Shown here: positions 54,548 to 64,000 of the stretch, one piece after another | Layout of the letters: each line of letters begins with the position of its first letter | Position numbering within the stretch: the first letter of the stretch is position 1 | Source: Nansenia antarctica | Taxonomy: Eukaryota; Chordata; Actinopteri; Argentiniformes; Microstomatidae | Length of the DNA stretch: 64,000 nucleotides | Assembly: GCA_963989245.1 (NCBI GenBank) | Contig: OZ022345.1 | Location: forward strand, 26,089,347 to 26,153,346 | Direction: 5' to 3' | Made by a program: the position numbers and the translations under genes | Notes under the pieces: generated by a model | Seen by the model: only the letters and a program-made list of their open reading frames with translations | What the model was told of the DNA's origin: nothing | The model's database searches: none

Positions 54548-56080
54548 GGAAGTCCATAAACTAATATTCTTTTCTTGAGCGCCATGCATGCTGGCCACAG
54601 ACCTTTCTAGTTTGGCTAGATCTAACACAGTGTTTAACCAATGCTGATAAGACAAGTCATGGGGGTCTTTCCACCTCTGAGCTACCAGTTTTTTGGCGGC
54701 TGTGAGGCCTACCAGAAGCCAGCGTTGGTGCATCATTGATAAATTTAAACTGGTAAAATCATTCAGTAGTAGAATTATTGGGGAGCAGGGGATAGAGGAC
54801 CCAAGAAACTCAGACATCTTATTGATGGCCATACCCCAGAATGATTTAACACCAGGGCAATCCCACACCATATGGATGAAAGTTCCTGTTGTGTTTAATG
54901 AGCATAACTGACAGTTTGGCGAGGGTGTTAATTTCATCCAAAAAAGTTTGCGGGGTGTACAGTATAGCCTGTGTGCAAAGTTATAGTGAATCATCTGATG
55001 ATTGGGGTTGCGAGATGCTAAGTTGATCTTAGTCCAAACCGTAGTCCAATTGATTGTAGATGGTGAGATAGAAAGGTCATGGCTCCAACGCAAGTTAATT
55101 TGTAGAGGGATATCTGCACATTTGATCATAAGTGTGTAAAGGTTAGAGACTAAGGCTGTGGTAGGTTTACCATTAAACATTTTGTGGATGGGATGTACCT
55201 TCAAGTCTTCTCCCCAGGGGACTCCGTATGCCCGTAGGGCACTGCGGAGCTGGAGGTAGAAAAAGAATGAGGTGCCAGGTAAATTAAAGTGAGATTGCAG
55301 GTCTTGAAATGATCTAAATTCATTACCTACAGTGATGTCAGATAGGGTGTAAACCCCTTTTCCACTCCACTGAGGGAAGGAAATGGGGCGACCTCCTGAG
55401 CAAATGGCAAAGTTATTAAATAACGGAATGTAAGGCTGGAACTTCAGATTAATATTGGCCTGCATTTCTACAGTTCTCCATGTGGCGACAAGATGAGAGA
55501 TTAAAGGGCCAAACTTGGATTTACAGGTTTTGAGAGGAATGTTAGAATAGATAACATCCTGAAGCCTATGTGGGCTCACCAACTTCTCCTCCTGAGATCG
55601 CCAGGCTACTTGTGCATCTGGGTTGAGCCAGGTGTGAAGAGCACGACGGGTTGTTGACCAAAAATAAAACTGGAAATTAGGCAATCCAAGACCACCAGAG
55701 GATGTGTGTTTCTGCAGAGGGGACATTTTCATCCGTGGGCGTTTCCCTTTCCAGACATACCTGGAGACCAATTTATGTAATTTGTCCCAGTGTCCAGCAG
55801 GTGGAGCCAAGGGGAGCATAGCACTACAGAAGTTAACCCGGGGCAAGATGTTCATCTTAATAATGGAAACTCTAGATCGGAAAGAGTTGGGAATAGATGA
55901 CCAGCGCTCCAGATCCGTCTCCACTTGTTTCAAGGTAGAGTTATAATTATAAGGTATTGTAGTTTGTAGTGATGGATAGATTGATAAACCTAGATATTTG
56001 AAATGGTCAACCACTGGGATATCTGATGGTAGTGATGCAGAATCACCAGCAGAACTCTTGTTTTGTTTCATTCGTCTCCG
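54548..56080 (-). pseudogene. L1-like LINE ORF2 C-terminal region
   Basis: About 510 codons without a stop: PVVDHFKYLGLSIYPSL, NILPRVNFCSAMLPLAPP, LVSRYVWKGKRPRMKMS, GGLGLPNFQFYFWSTTRRAL and later a CQLCSLNTTGTFIHMVWDCP zinc-knuckle-like end, as in L1/Tx1-type ORF2 after the RT. The frame then runs on out of register through the adjoining L2 to 54260, making a 723-codon chimeric frame that is not a gene. RT and endonuclease are missing. Confidence 0.8.
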
Positions 56081-56431
56081 CTGGCAATTGCAAGCAAAGC
56101 TTTTTATGAAGATCATTTCCTCTCCTCGTTCAGCCCTCCTGCCCAACTCCTCCTCGTCGGAACAAGAACTGTCCGAATCATAGTTGCCGCCATAATTGCC
56201 ACAATGATTGTAGTCATTGATGAACGACGTCATAAGTTCTCCGCTGTCGATCAGCTTCCCGGCAGCTGTGAACGTGTTGATTAAATAAGAACAATATTCC
56301 ATTTGTTCATTTGCTTTAATGAAATGACTCTGCGAAATGACAATAATTAAACAAGTCCTGAGCAGGGCGAATGCAGGTGTAAACATCAGAACAGTAGTCC
56401 ATCCAATTCCCTTTCCGGTGCGTGCACCCAA
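56081..56431 (-). other. unrecognised in-frame extension
   Basis: Continues the L1-like frame upstream: LINTFTAAGKLIDSGELMTS, an acidic DSDSSCSDEEELGRR, and FIKSFACNCQRRR. No family is recognised; it may be a fragment of another element. Confidence 0.25.
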
Positions 56432-56534
56432 ACATATGACCGTAGTGCAATATTCCCTATCTCCCCCCGAGCCTTTAACACGACTACAATAAAGGCTGAA
56501 ACAACAACAAGCCTAACCCTAAGCCTAACAACAA

Positions 56535-57583
56535 GCCCAACCCGCGCTGGCCACGGTGAGCGTGCACAGCTCGACGAAGGCTGCCGCCTGCTCGTCGCCC
56601 ACCACATCTGTCTTCTCAGGTGGGGGTTTGGCCGGCCGGTTACCCAGGCAGACCTTCTCGAGGTGATTTTGGCGGCTACATTTCCGGCACGTCTTGCCAT
56701 AGCCGTCACGTCACGTCTGGTGCGCCATATGGACGTTTTTCCGTGGCCCATCCCGCCTCAGTAAACGCATGCTCCGTCATGCTTGGCCTTCGGTGTCTCC
56801 AACCTGGCAGCCCCTTTGGTGCGAAGGTCCTGCTGTTTCCCTCGCCTATATGAACTACTGATCATATCTGTGCTCTGAGGGTCGAGTAGGCGCGATGCTG
56901 AGCGTTTCCCGGACTCCTTGGCTTCGATATACTCTATCATGTCCTGGCATGTCTTGGTTCTTTTCGCCAAGCAGGTCGAGCTGTATTTCTTGGTCCACGA
57001 TGCCGCGGGCGATCACGTCACGTAGTATTTCCTCTGTGAAGTTATTGATTTGATCACACCCCGCCTTAGTGCAGTCCATCTCATATTTGCATGTGTCTGC
57101 CTGCCCCTTCAAGCGGGCGTGGAATGATCGGATGGGCTCCTCATGTCCCTGTCGCATGTTAGATAGGGCCACCCGAGCCACCATGGTGTTTTCCGCACGG
57201 ACGGCGAGCGCCTTCATGGCTGCGAGGACCTCTCTCTCATCGCTGTCTACCAGGCTTCTGCCTGCAGCGCGAGTGAGGTCTTTCCTCAGATCCTCCTCGC
57301 AGCACTCTAGGAGCTGTGTGATGATGTCAGGTCCGACCAGCTTAGTGCTCCTCTTGTATTCACTCCAGCGGGTTATGAAGTATGACCAAGTCTCTGCCGT
57401 CCCGGCCAGTGCTATAGAGGGGCGCCTGAGTTTCTCCATTTTATTGTTAATGCTCGGCGCTCTGGGGACTGCAGCGTGTACTGTTGCGTGTATGTTCAGC
57501 ATGGCCACTACCACTGCTGCCTCTTCATGTCTAGCTATATAGTCACAGCCCTCGATCGGGCAATCCACTACTACAGGTGCCAT
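56535..57583 (-). pseudogene. Ty3/gypsy gag fragment (second family)
   Basis: The minus-strand gag starts MAPVVVDCPIEGCDYIARHE with a C2H2-like N-terminus. The capsid region is TWSYFITRWSEYKRSTKL, QLLECCEEDLRKDLTR, ALSNMRQGHEEPIRSFHARL, FTEEILRDVIARGIVDQEIQ. Near 56965 a frameshift leads to YIEAKESGKRSASRLLDPQS, and another leads to a CCHC knuckle (CRKCSRQNHLEKVC, about 56690). Homology stops at about 56535 before a ttaggctt repeat. Different from the Gmr1-like element. Confidence 0.8.
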
Positions 57584-57765
57584 TAGTACAGCATTAGTAT
57601 CAGTACAATACAGTAGGTTATCACATTATAGGGAGATACGGTTCTATTAGCAGCATTAACATTAACAGGTACAAATGGCATCGGCACATCATATTCAAAC
57701 ATATCTGAGTACATTAAAAAGGGCAAACTGGGATTCAAACAATAACGAAGCAGTCCTCCAACCAC
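57584..57765 (-). other. possible gypsy leader
   Basis: AT-rich sequence upstream of the gag ATG on the minus strand. No LTR or primer-binding site is seen. Confidence 0.25.
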
Positions 57766-57879
57766 TTTTGTAAATGGAGAAGAAATAGAGAAATGTTATC
57801 ACTCTCAAATTGATAGACGCATTCCAAAATCACAGACTATTGTTCTTGCATTAAGATGGACTGAATTCAACTTACTGAG

Positions 57880-58025
57880 TAATTTGTTGATGACATTTTA
57901 GCATTTTAGCTCATTTTAAGAGGGTCATAGCAAAAGGTCTGAATACTTGCATACATACATCCATTTTAAATTGAGGCTATAACACAACAACATGTGGAAA
58001 AAGTGAAGAGGTCTGAATTCTTTCT
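57880..58025 (+). mobile_element. Tc1-like end fragment
   Basis: aaaggtctgaatacttgcat and aacatgtggaaaaagtgaag, sequences frequent at Tc1-like 3' ends. Confidence 0.5.
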
Positions 58026-58059
58026 GATGGCAAACACGCACCGAATACTATTAACACCT

Positions 58060-58440
58060 GTACACCTTCTCATTCATGTTGGAATGCAATGGGGGATGTT
58101 TCCTTGGCACACTTTGGCTAGTTAATACCAAACAATCATTGCTTGAATGCCACAGCCTGTCTGAGCATTGTTTGTTAATGACCATGGGCCACAATTTACC
58201 CATCTCCTAATGGCTCCTTAAAGCATGATAATGCACCATGTCACAAGCCAAACTGGTTTCATGAACATGACAATGAGTTAAGTGTTCTTCAGTGGCCTTC
58301 CCAGTCCCCGGATCTGAATGTGAACAGAACACTTTAGGGATGTGTTAGAACAGAACATTCACACCTTGACAACCAGAATCTCAATGGAATGTTTCCAACA
58401 TCTTGTGGAATCAAAGCCACGAAGAATCTAGAACCTATTT
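58060..58440 (+). pseudogene. Tc1/mariner transposase C-terminal fragment
   Basis: With frame changes the plus strand encodes HDNAPCHKPNWFHEHDNELS then VLQWPSQSPDLN, the second catalytic aspartate region and the conserved SPDLNP-like motif, followed by a degraded tail (HTLTTRISMECFQHLVESKP). Confidence 0.75.
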
Positions 58441-58544
58441 TGAGAGCAAATGGAATACTGAAATACCTGTAGGCCTACACATCTCAGCAATGGCAGCTGG
58501 ATTTGTAAAGTGTTCTTCATACAGAACAAACAATATAAAACAGA

Positions 58545-60530
58545 AAACAAGCCTTCTGCATATACTCTAAACACAAAGACAGTTACCCTGCCTTCTGCAT
58601 ATACTCTAAACACAAAGACAGTTACCCTGTTGCACCCTGCATATACTCTAAACACAAAGACAGTTACCCTGCACCCTGCATATACTCTAAACACAAAGAC
58701 AGTTACCCTGCCTTCTGCATATACTCTAAACACAAAGACAGTTACCCTGCTGCACCCTGCATATACTCTAAACACAAAGACAGTTACCCTGCACCCTGCA
58801 TATACTCTAAACACAAAGACAGTTACCCTGCTGCACCCTGCATATACTCTAAACACAAAGACAGTTACCCTGCTGCACCCTGCATATACTCTAAACACAA
58901 AGACAGTTACCCTGCCTTCTGCATATACTCTAAACACAAAGACAGTTACCCTGCACCCTGCATATACTCTAAACACAAAGACAGTTACCCTGCTGCACCC
59001 TGCATATACTCTAAACACAAAGACAGTTACCCTGCACCCTGCATATACTCTAAACACAAAGACAATTACCCTGCACCCTGCATATACTCTAAACACAAAG
59101 ACAGTTACCCTGCTGCACCCTGCATATACTCTAAACACAAAGACAGTTACCCTGCTGCACCCTGCATATACTCTAAACACAAAGACAGTTACCCTGCTGC
59201 ACCCTGCATATACTCTAAACACAAAGACAGTTACCCTGCCTTCTGCATATACTCTAAACACAAAGACAATTACCCTGCACCCTGCATATACTCTAAACAC
59301 AAAGACAATTACCCTGCATATACTCTAAACACAAAGACAGTTACCCTGCTGCACCCTGCATATACTCTAAACACAAAGACAGTTACCCTGCTGCACCCTG
59401 CATATACTCTAAACACAAAGACAATTACCCTGCTGCACCCTGCATATACTCTAAACACAAAGACAGTTACCCTGCACCCTGCATATACTCTAAACACAAA
59501 GACAGTTACCCTGCACCCTGCATATACTCTAAACACAAAGACAGTTACCCTGCACCCTGCATATACTCTAAACACAAAGACAGTTACCCTGCTGCACCCT
59601 GCATATACTCTAAACACAAAGACAGTTACCATGCTGCACCCTGCATATACTCTAAACACAAAGACAGTTACCCTGCTGCACCCTGCATATACTCTAAACA
59701 CAAAGACAGTTACCCTGCACCCTGCATATACTCTAAACACAAAGACAGTTACCCTGCTGCACCCTGCATATACTCTAAACACAAAGACAGTTACCCTGCA
59801 CCCTGCATATACTCTAAACACAAAGACAGTTACCCTGCTGCACCCTGCATATACTCTAAACACAAAGACAGTTACCCTGCTGCACCCTGCATATACTCTA
59901 AACACAAAGACAGTTACCCTGCTGCACCCTGCATATACTCTAAACACAAAGACAGTTACCCTGCACCCTGCATATACTCTAAACACAAAGACAGTTACCC
60001 TGCACCCTGCATATACTCTAAACACAAAGACAGTTACCCTGCTGCACCCTGCATATACTCTAAATACAAAGACAGTTACCCTGCTGCACCCTGCATATAC
60101 TCTAAACACAAAGACAGTTACCCTGCACCCTGCATATACTCTAAACACAAAGACAGTTACCCTGCACCCTGCATATACTCTAAATACAAAGACAGTTACC
60201 CTGCTGCACCCTGCATATACTCTAAACACAAAGACAGTTACCCTGCACCCTGCATATACTCTAAACACAAAGACAGTTACCCTGCTGCACCCTGCATATA
60301 CTCTAAACACAAAGACAGTTACCCTGCTGCACCCTGCATATACTCTAAACACAAAGACAGTTACCCTGCTGCACCCTGCATATACTCTAAACACAAAGAC
60401 AGTTACCCTGCTGCACCCTGCATATACTCTAAACACAAAGACAGTTACCCTGCTGCACCCTGCATATACTCTAAACACAAAGACAGTTACCCTGCACCCT
60501 GCATATACTCTAAACACAAAGACAGTTCCT
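58545..60530. repeat. 39/42-bp minisatellite, about 48 copies
   Basis: Unit ctgcatatactctaaacaca plus aagacagttaccctgcaccctg/ctgctgcac. Units differ by whole triplets (39 or 42 bp), so long frames stay open on both strands (AYTLNTKTVTLLHP; FRVYAGCSRVTVFV). Confidence 0.97.
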
Positions 60531-60531
60531 A

Positions 60532-61283
60532 AACGTCCAACTGGTGCTCTACGGGGTGAGCCGGAGGAGCATACCATCAGCGGACTTCGCCAGACTCTGG
60601 CTCACCCTGACATGCTTTAAAGAAGCACTCTGGACCTCCCGCAGCCTGCTGGTAGGGAAGCGCGTGGAGACCACCCCACAGGCGGTGGTAGCTGCGGCCA
60701 TTGAGACCTTGAGGGGATGTGTCGCACGTCGCCCATTCGGAGGAGGGGGTCAGAGGCCCACCATAGAGGTCCGGCCCTGACTGCGCGAGAGCCACCGCTG
60801 CCATGGTTGAGGGTCTCCTCTGGGAGCCTGAAACGGCGGTCGCGAGGAGCTGTTCATGAAGGTGGGCGAGGCAGTCTTGATAAGGACTCACCCCGCTCCT
60901 GTACAACAGCCATGTTTTTTTTAAACAAAGACACTGAAAAGACTCTCTTTTTAAAACAAGACACTGAAAAGACTCTTTTTAAAACAAGCCCCAAAACATT
61001 GCACTTTTAATGTCATAACTTTTATCATAGCCATGTTTTTATCTGTAACCTTTTAAAACTGTGTGTTTTAATGAAAGTCCCTTCATGGTTGCACAGATGT
61101 TTTTACTGCTTGTAAACTGAACAATGGCTTTTATGGATGTAAAACATGTGTGAAGAGATGTATATTGTGTTTTTACTATGGCTTGTTGTGTTTTTTTACT
61201 ATGTCTTGTTGTAACATGTATAATGTAATGTAATGTCATATAACGTGTACTTGTTACAATAAAAACTTTTCGAAAGAAAAAAA
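60532..61283 (+). mobile_element. Tx1-clade LINE 3' end (Keno-like) inserted in U2 snRNA
   Basis: A plus-strand frame VQLVLYGVSRRSIPSADFAR, FKEALWTSRSLLVGKRVETT, AIETLRGCVARRPFGGGGQR ends with TGA at 60778-60780 and looks like the C-terminus of a Tx1/L1-type ORF2. A 3' UTR follows, with a 31-bp tandem duplication (about 60930-60990), aataaaaac and an A-rich end (gaaagaaaaaaaa) that stops exactly where U2 snRNA sequence begins. 5'-truncated at the minisatellite. The Keno assignment rests mainly on the target site; the family name is from knowledge of Tx1 elements that insert in U2 genes. Confidence 0.7.
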
Positions 61284-61436
61284 ATCTGTTCTTATCAGTT
61301 TAATATCTGATACGTCCCCTACCCGGGGACCATATATTAAATTGATTTTTGGAGCAGGGAGATGGAATGGGGGCTTGCTCCGTCCACTCCACACATCGAC
61401 CTGGTATTGCATTACCTCCAGGAACGGTGCACCCCC
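61284..61436 (+). ncRNA. RNU2: U2 snRNA, 3' three-quarters (5' part displaced by LINE)
   Basis: From tctgttcttatcagtttaat onward the sequence follows vertebrate U2 from about nucleotide 39-40 to the end: atatctgatacgtcc, the Sm site region aaattgatttttggagc, stem-loop III ggagcaggg...cttgctcc, stem-loop IV and the 3' end ggaacggtgcaccccc. The 5' part (including the branch-point recognition region) is missing upstream, replaced by LINE sequence. Stem IIb carries a compensated pair relative to human U2. A weak 3'-box-like gttaaaaattaac follows at 61446. U2 is the spliceosomal snRNA that pairs with the branch site; this copy cannot be expressed as a complete RNA. Confidence 0.95.
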
Positions 61437-61860
61437 TCTCTCTGTTAAAAATTAACTAGGTCTATTAAATGCCTGTATATGTATGTATTACACCTGCTTA
61501 GCACCGGAAATGTGGCTTCTTCATTATATCCGATTTTGGGTTTAAGACCGTGACCTAGGGTGAGATTGAATCTGCGCCTTTTGTGCTTTTTAAATTATTA
61601 TAATAATGATCTGCCTTGTTTGTGTTGAAAAGATAATTAGTGTATATTATCTCAAGTAAGTAGCTCACGTTGTGGATGTTGCCGCACCCTCTTTTCAGTT
61701 GTGAATGAAATGTTTGCAAGCAAACTTTAGATGCAGGTTAGTAAAGTAATGTTTATTGCGGTTTTGTTTTTTCCAAGATACTGCGTGTACAAGATGACAT
61801 TCATTAAATATTGCAAAGTGGTGGATGTCTCCTTGCCGTAACTTTACATACACCGCCACC
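61437..61860. other. U2-5S spacer
   Basis: AT-rich spacer with no repeat family recognised; contains the presumed U2 3' flank and 5S upstream region. Confidence 0.5.
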
Positions 61861-61870
61861 TTTATATACA
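61861..61870 (+). promoter_or_regulatory. TATA-like box of 5S gene
   Basis: tttatataca lies 22-31 bp before the 5S start, a position where fish 5S genes often carry a TATA-like element. Confidence 0.5.
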
Positions 61871-61891
61871 CCATTGACCACAATAAACTTC

Positions 61892-61918
61892 GTTTACGGC
61901 CATACCACCCTGAACATG
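61892..61918 (+). rRNA. 5S rRNA, first ~27 nt only
   Basis: gtttacggccataccaccct plus gaaca(tg) matches the 5' end of vertebrate 5S rRNA (gcctacggccataccaccct). After about nucleotide 25-27 it stops matching and LINE sequence begins. The internal promoter and the rest of the gene are absent, presumably on the far side of the LINE outside the window. Confidence 0.85.
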
Positions 61919-62116
61919 ACCTGTCGTAAAAAGAGCGGGATAGCAGCGAGAGCGTTTTGAAAATTATTGTGTGCATGAGAGTTTGGTGTTTGAATATTTG
62001 CGTAGTTTTGTGTGAGTGAAAGGAGAGTCAGTGTGTCAGAGTGTATTCCCCCAGCAGCTTGCTGTTAGGGGGGATATTTTTGTTTTTTGTTTTGTTTGTA
62101 CACGGACGGCTCAAAC

Positions 62117-63729
62117 ATGGTAAAAGAACTCGGAACGACAGACGACACGACTAAGAACACGGACACCGGCATGGCGAAAGAAGGAGAGAGAGAGGAGATG
62201 GAGAGACAGAGAGGGAGAGATGAAGAGAGAGAGGAGAGAGAGAGAATAGCGAGGAAGAAGCAGGCGGCGGAAGCGAGGGCGAATGCGGAGAGAGAGGAGA
62301 GAGAGGAGAGAGAGGAGAGAGAGGAGAGAGGAGAGAGAGGAGAGAGAGGAGAGAGGAGAGAGAGGAGAGAGAGGAGCGAGAGGAGAGGGAGGAGAGAGAG
62401 GGAGAGAGGAGAGAGGAGCGAGAGGAGAGAGAGGAGAGAGAGGAGAGAGAGGAGCGAGAGGAGAGAGAGGAGCGAGAGGAGAGAGAGGAGAGAGAGGAGA
62501 GAGAGGAGAGAGAGGGAGAGAGGAGAGAGAGGAGCGAGAGGAGAGAAAGGAGAGAGAGGGAGAGAGGAGAGAGAGGAGAGAGAGGAGAGAGAGGGAGAGA
62601 GGAGAGAGAGGAGACAGAGGAGCCGGCCTACAGCAAGGAGTTGACGGTGGCGGTGGAGCTGGTCGGCGAGGAGAAGGTGACGATGATGGCGCTTCTCCGG
62701 GCGAAGAAGGAGCTGTGCGGGCTCGTCGTGGGCTGTCGCTACATCGGATTAAACAAATACGAAGTCACGATGAGCCACCGAAGGGGAAAGAGAGGCTGCT
62801 TGACGGCTTCAAGATCAAGGAGACGAGGGTCATGGCGAGGGAGCTGTGCGGGGACGAGATGGTGGTTTCCTTTATCGGACTGCCGGTCTACACAAAAGAC
62901 GGGGACATTTTACGCAAATTATCGGACTGGGGGGTGGAAGCGGTCTCCCCGATAAAGAGGAGGATGTGGCCGGGGACCAGCATTTGCGAAGGTACACGTT
63001 TTGTTAAGGTTTAATGATGTTGTTAAATCACTGCCGTACTCGACCAAGTTCGAGACGGACAATGGGTCTTATTTCTTTCGGGTGATTCATGACAGACAGG
63101 TGAAGGTGTGTAGGATGTGTCTGCAGCCAGGGCACATCCTACGGGAATGTCCCGAGTTCAGGTGCAGAAGGTGTGGGCTCAGCGGGCATTATGCGAGGGA
63201 ATGCGCGACTTTTGAAAACAAGTGCAGGGGGTGTGGGGACCTGGAATCCCAATGTAAGTGTAGGGAGGAAGAGGAAGTAGTGACGAGTCCATCCACTGTT
63301 TTTAGACAGAGGGAGGAAGAAGGGAGGGGGGGAGAGGGGGAAGAGGAAGAGAAGGGAGAGGGAGAGGGAGAAGAGGAAGAGAAGAGCGAGGGAGAGGAGG
63401 AAGAGGGGATGGAGGAGGGAGTATCGTTGACAGCTCAGACTGTGTCAGAGACTCAGAGTAAGAGGTGGTCGGGACTGACAGGAGAGAGTGGGATGGGGGG
63501 CATGGGGTCGAGCCTCGACAGCTTTATGGGGGTAACCCAGGCATCGGAGTTGCAAAGGAGCGCACAGACGACCGGGGGGAGAGGTTCCCAACAGCCTTTG
63601 CCCCCGAGAGTCGTGCGGCCGAAAGAAGCACAAGAGGCAGGCAACAAATCAAAGGAGGGAACCCCCATGAACAACGAGTCAGAATGGCGAGGGGCCGTAT
63701 CCGTAAGCCCCCCCCCCGAAAACATCTGA
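62117..63729 (+). pseudogene. LINE ORF1 (nucleic-acid-binding, zinc knuckles), frameshifted
   Basis: Starts MVKELGTTDDTTKNTDTGMA. A long highly charged (E/R) helical region follows, made by an expanded gagagagaggag repeat (62160-62620). Then comes LTVAVELVGEEKVTMMALLR and, one frame over, GFKIKETRVMARELCGDEMV, VSFIGLPVYTKDGDILRKLS, and, after a further shift at about 63005, RFNDVVKSLPYSTKFETDNG. Two CCHC knuckles follow (CRMCLQPGHILREC, CRRCGLSGHYAREC) with an extra cysteine cluster (CRGCGDLESQCKC), then an acidic tail. At least two frameshifts. The product would coat LINE RNA. Confidence 0.8.
62190..62620. repeat. GA-rich repeat within LINE ORF1
   Basis: gagagaggagagagaggagc units with changing spacing, coding for an EER/RRE helix. 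Confidence 0.9.
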
Positions 63730-63887
63730 AAAGATGTTACTAAATGTCAGTGACGATGGGTGCGGGGAGCAAGACGAGTCTGAGCTGTTGACGATAGTGG
63801 GAGGGAGGAAGAGGGCGCTGTTAGAGGGGAAACTAAAGCGCAAGTCAAAGCAGCAGAAAGCGGAGGGAAACAAGAAATAAAATTAAA

Positions 63888-64000
63888 ATGGCAGTAAACA
63901 TATTTATCCTCCTACACTTGTTTTCAATGGTCACGCTTTCCTCCATAAACATCAATGGGCTCAACAATATGGAGAAGCTGGAGGAGGTGCTGGTGACTTT
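63888..64000 (+). CDS. LINE ORF2 start (AP endonuclease), cut by window end
   Basis: ATG at 63888 opens MAVNIFILLHLFSMVTLSSI then NINGLNNMEKLEEVLVTF. The SSININGLNN motif is the first strand of the apurinic/apyrimidinic endonuclease of L1/Tx1 ORF2 proteins. It is open to the window edge. Confidence 0.75.
   Translation, partial: MAVNIFILLHLFSMVTLSSININGLNNMEKLEEVLVT

Larger units (their letters stand above)
61919..64000 (+). mobile_element. Tx1-clade LINE 5' part (Mutsu-like) inserted in 5S rDNA
   Basis: Starts at the broken 5S gene; 5' UTR of about 200 bp; ORF1 about 62117-63729; ORF2 begins at about 63888 and runs off the window. The sense orientation relative to 5S and the position agree with the 5S-targeting Mutsu family of Tx1-clade LINEs. 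The 3' end is outside the window. Confidence 0.75.

Noticed and set aside
58428..60620. Long repeated-peptide frames on both strands
   Set aside because: Caused by 39/42-bp minisatellite units; open on both strands equally and without codon bias.

Overview
This is nuclear DNA of a ray-finned (teleost) fish. The evidence is the repeat content rather than any named gene. L2/CR1-type LINEs with ATTC tails, Tx1-clade LINEs, hAT, Harbinger, piggyBac and Tc1 remnants, tRNA-derived SINEs, a Ty3/gypsy element and very many CA/GT, GA and GATA microsatellites are packed together. At least three quarters of the window is recognisable repeat. The species cannot be named from the sequence.

Layout. 1-0.87 kb: decayed hAT transposase (minus). 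1.1-2.2 kb: microsatellites and the C-terminal endonuclease part of a LINE. 2.5-4.0 kb: L2 copy. 4.58-5.34 kb: non-autonomous hAT with exact 8-bp target duplication. 5.79-8.40 kb: a plausible small host gene (TATA box, CRE sites, non-coding exon 1 and three coding exons) whose exon-intron unit has been duplicated in tandem. 9.1-9.3 kb: inverted repeat of telomere-like sequence. 9.3-10.8 kb: L2 with an unbroken RT frame. 13.0-15.3 kb: a C2H2 zinc-finger gene (minus), with two further upstream exons at 25.3-25.7 and 26.4-26.6 kb that may belong to it or to a paralogue. 15.6-24.9 kb: Harbinger, hAT, LINE, L2 and foldback elements. 27.2-36.1 kb: a Gmr1-like gypsy element (5' LTR, PBS, gag, PR, then IN before RT/RNase H) split by a hAT, which holds a LINE, which holds a piggyBac, which holds L2 tails and an apparently exact 679-bp duplication. 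38.4-39.8 kb: a 1.45-kb uninterrupted AGT repeat. 41.3-43.6 kb: two hAT elements with exact target duplications. 45.9-47.6 kb: a solo LTR in an L2 in an older LINE. 48.1-49.8 kb: 31-bp minisatellite with a SINE inside. 50.1-51.1 kb: two leader exons of an immunoglobulin-superfamily-type receptor, without Ig exons. 51.3-58.4 kb: LINE, Tc1, SINE, L2, L1-like and gypsy gag fragments. 58.5-60.5 kb: 39/42-bp minisatellite.

The most striking part is the right end. A Tx1-clade LINE 3' end (60.5-61.28 kb) runs directly into the body of a U2 snRNA gene cut near nucleotide 39-40. About 456 bp further on, in the same orientation, the first ~27 nt of a 5S rRNA gene run directly into the 5' end of another Tx1-clade LINE, which has ORF1 with CCHC knuckles and the start of an endonuclease ORF2 at the window edge. 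This is what target-specific LINEs of the Keno (U2) and Mutsu (5S) types would leave, here in a linked U2-5S locus.

Host genes therefore appear to be few: the small duplicated-exon gene, the zinc-finger gene, the receptor leader exons, two orphan exons, and the U2 and 5S genes. They do not form a pathway; the window is best read as a gene-poor, repeatedly invaded region.
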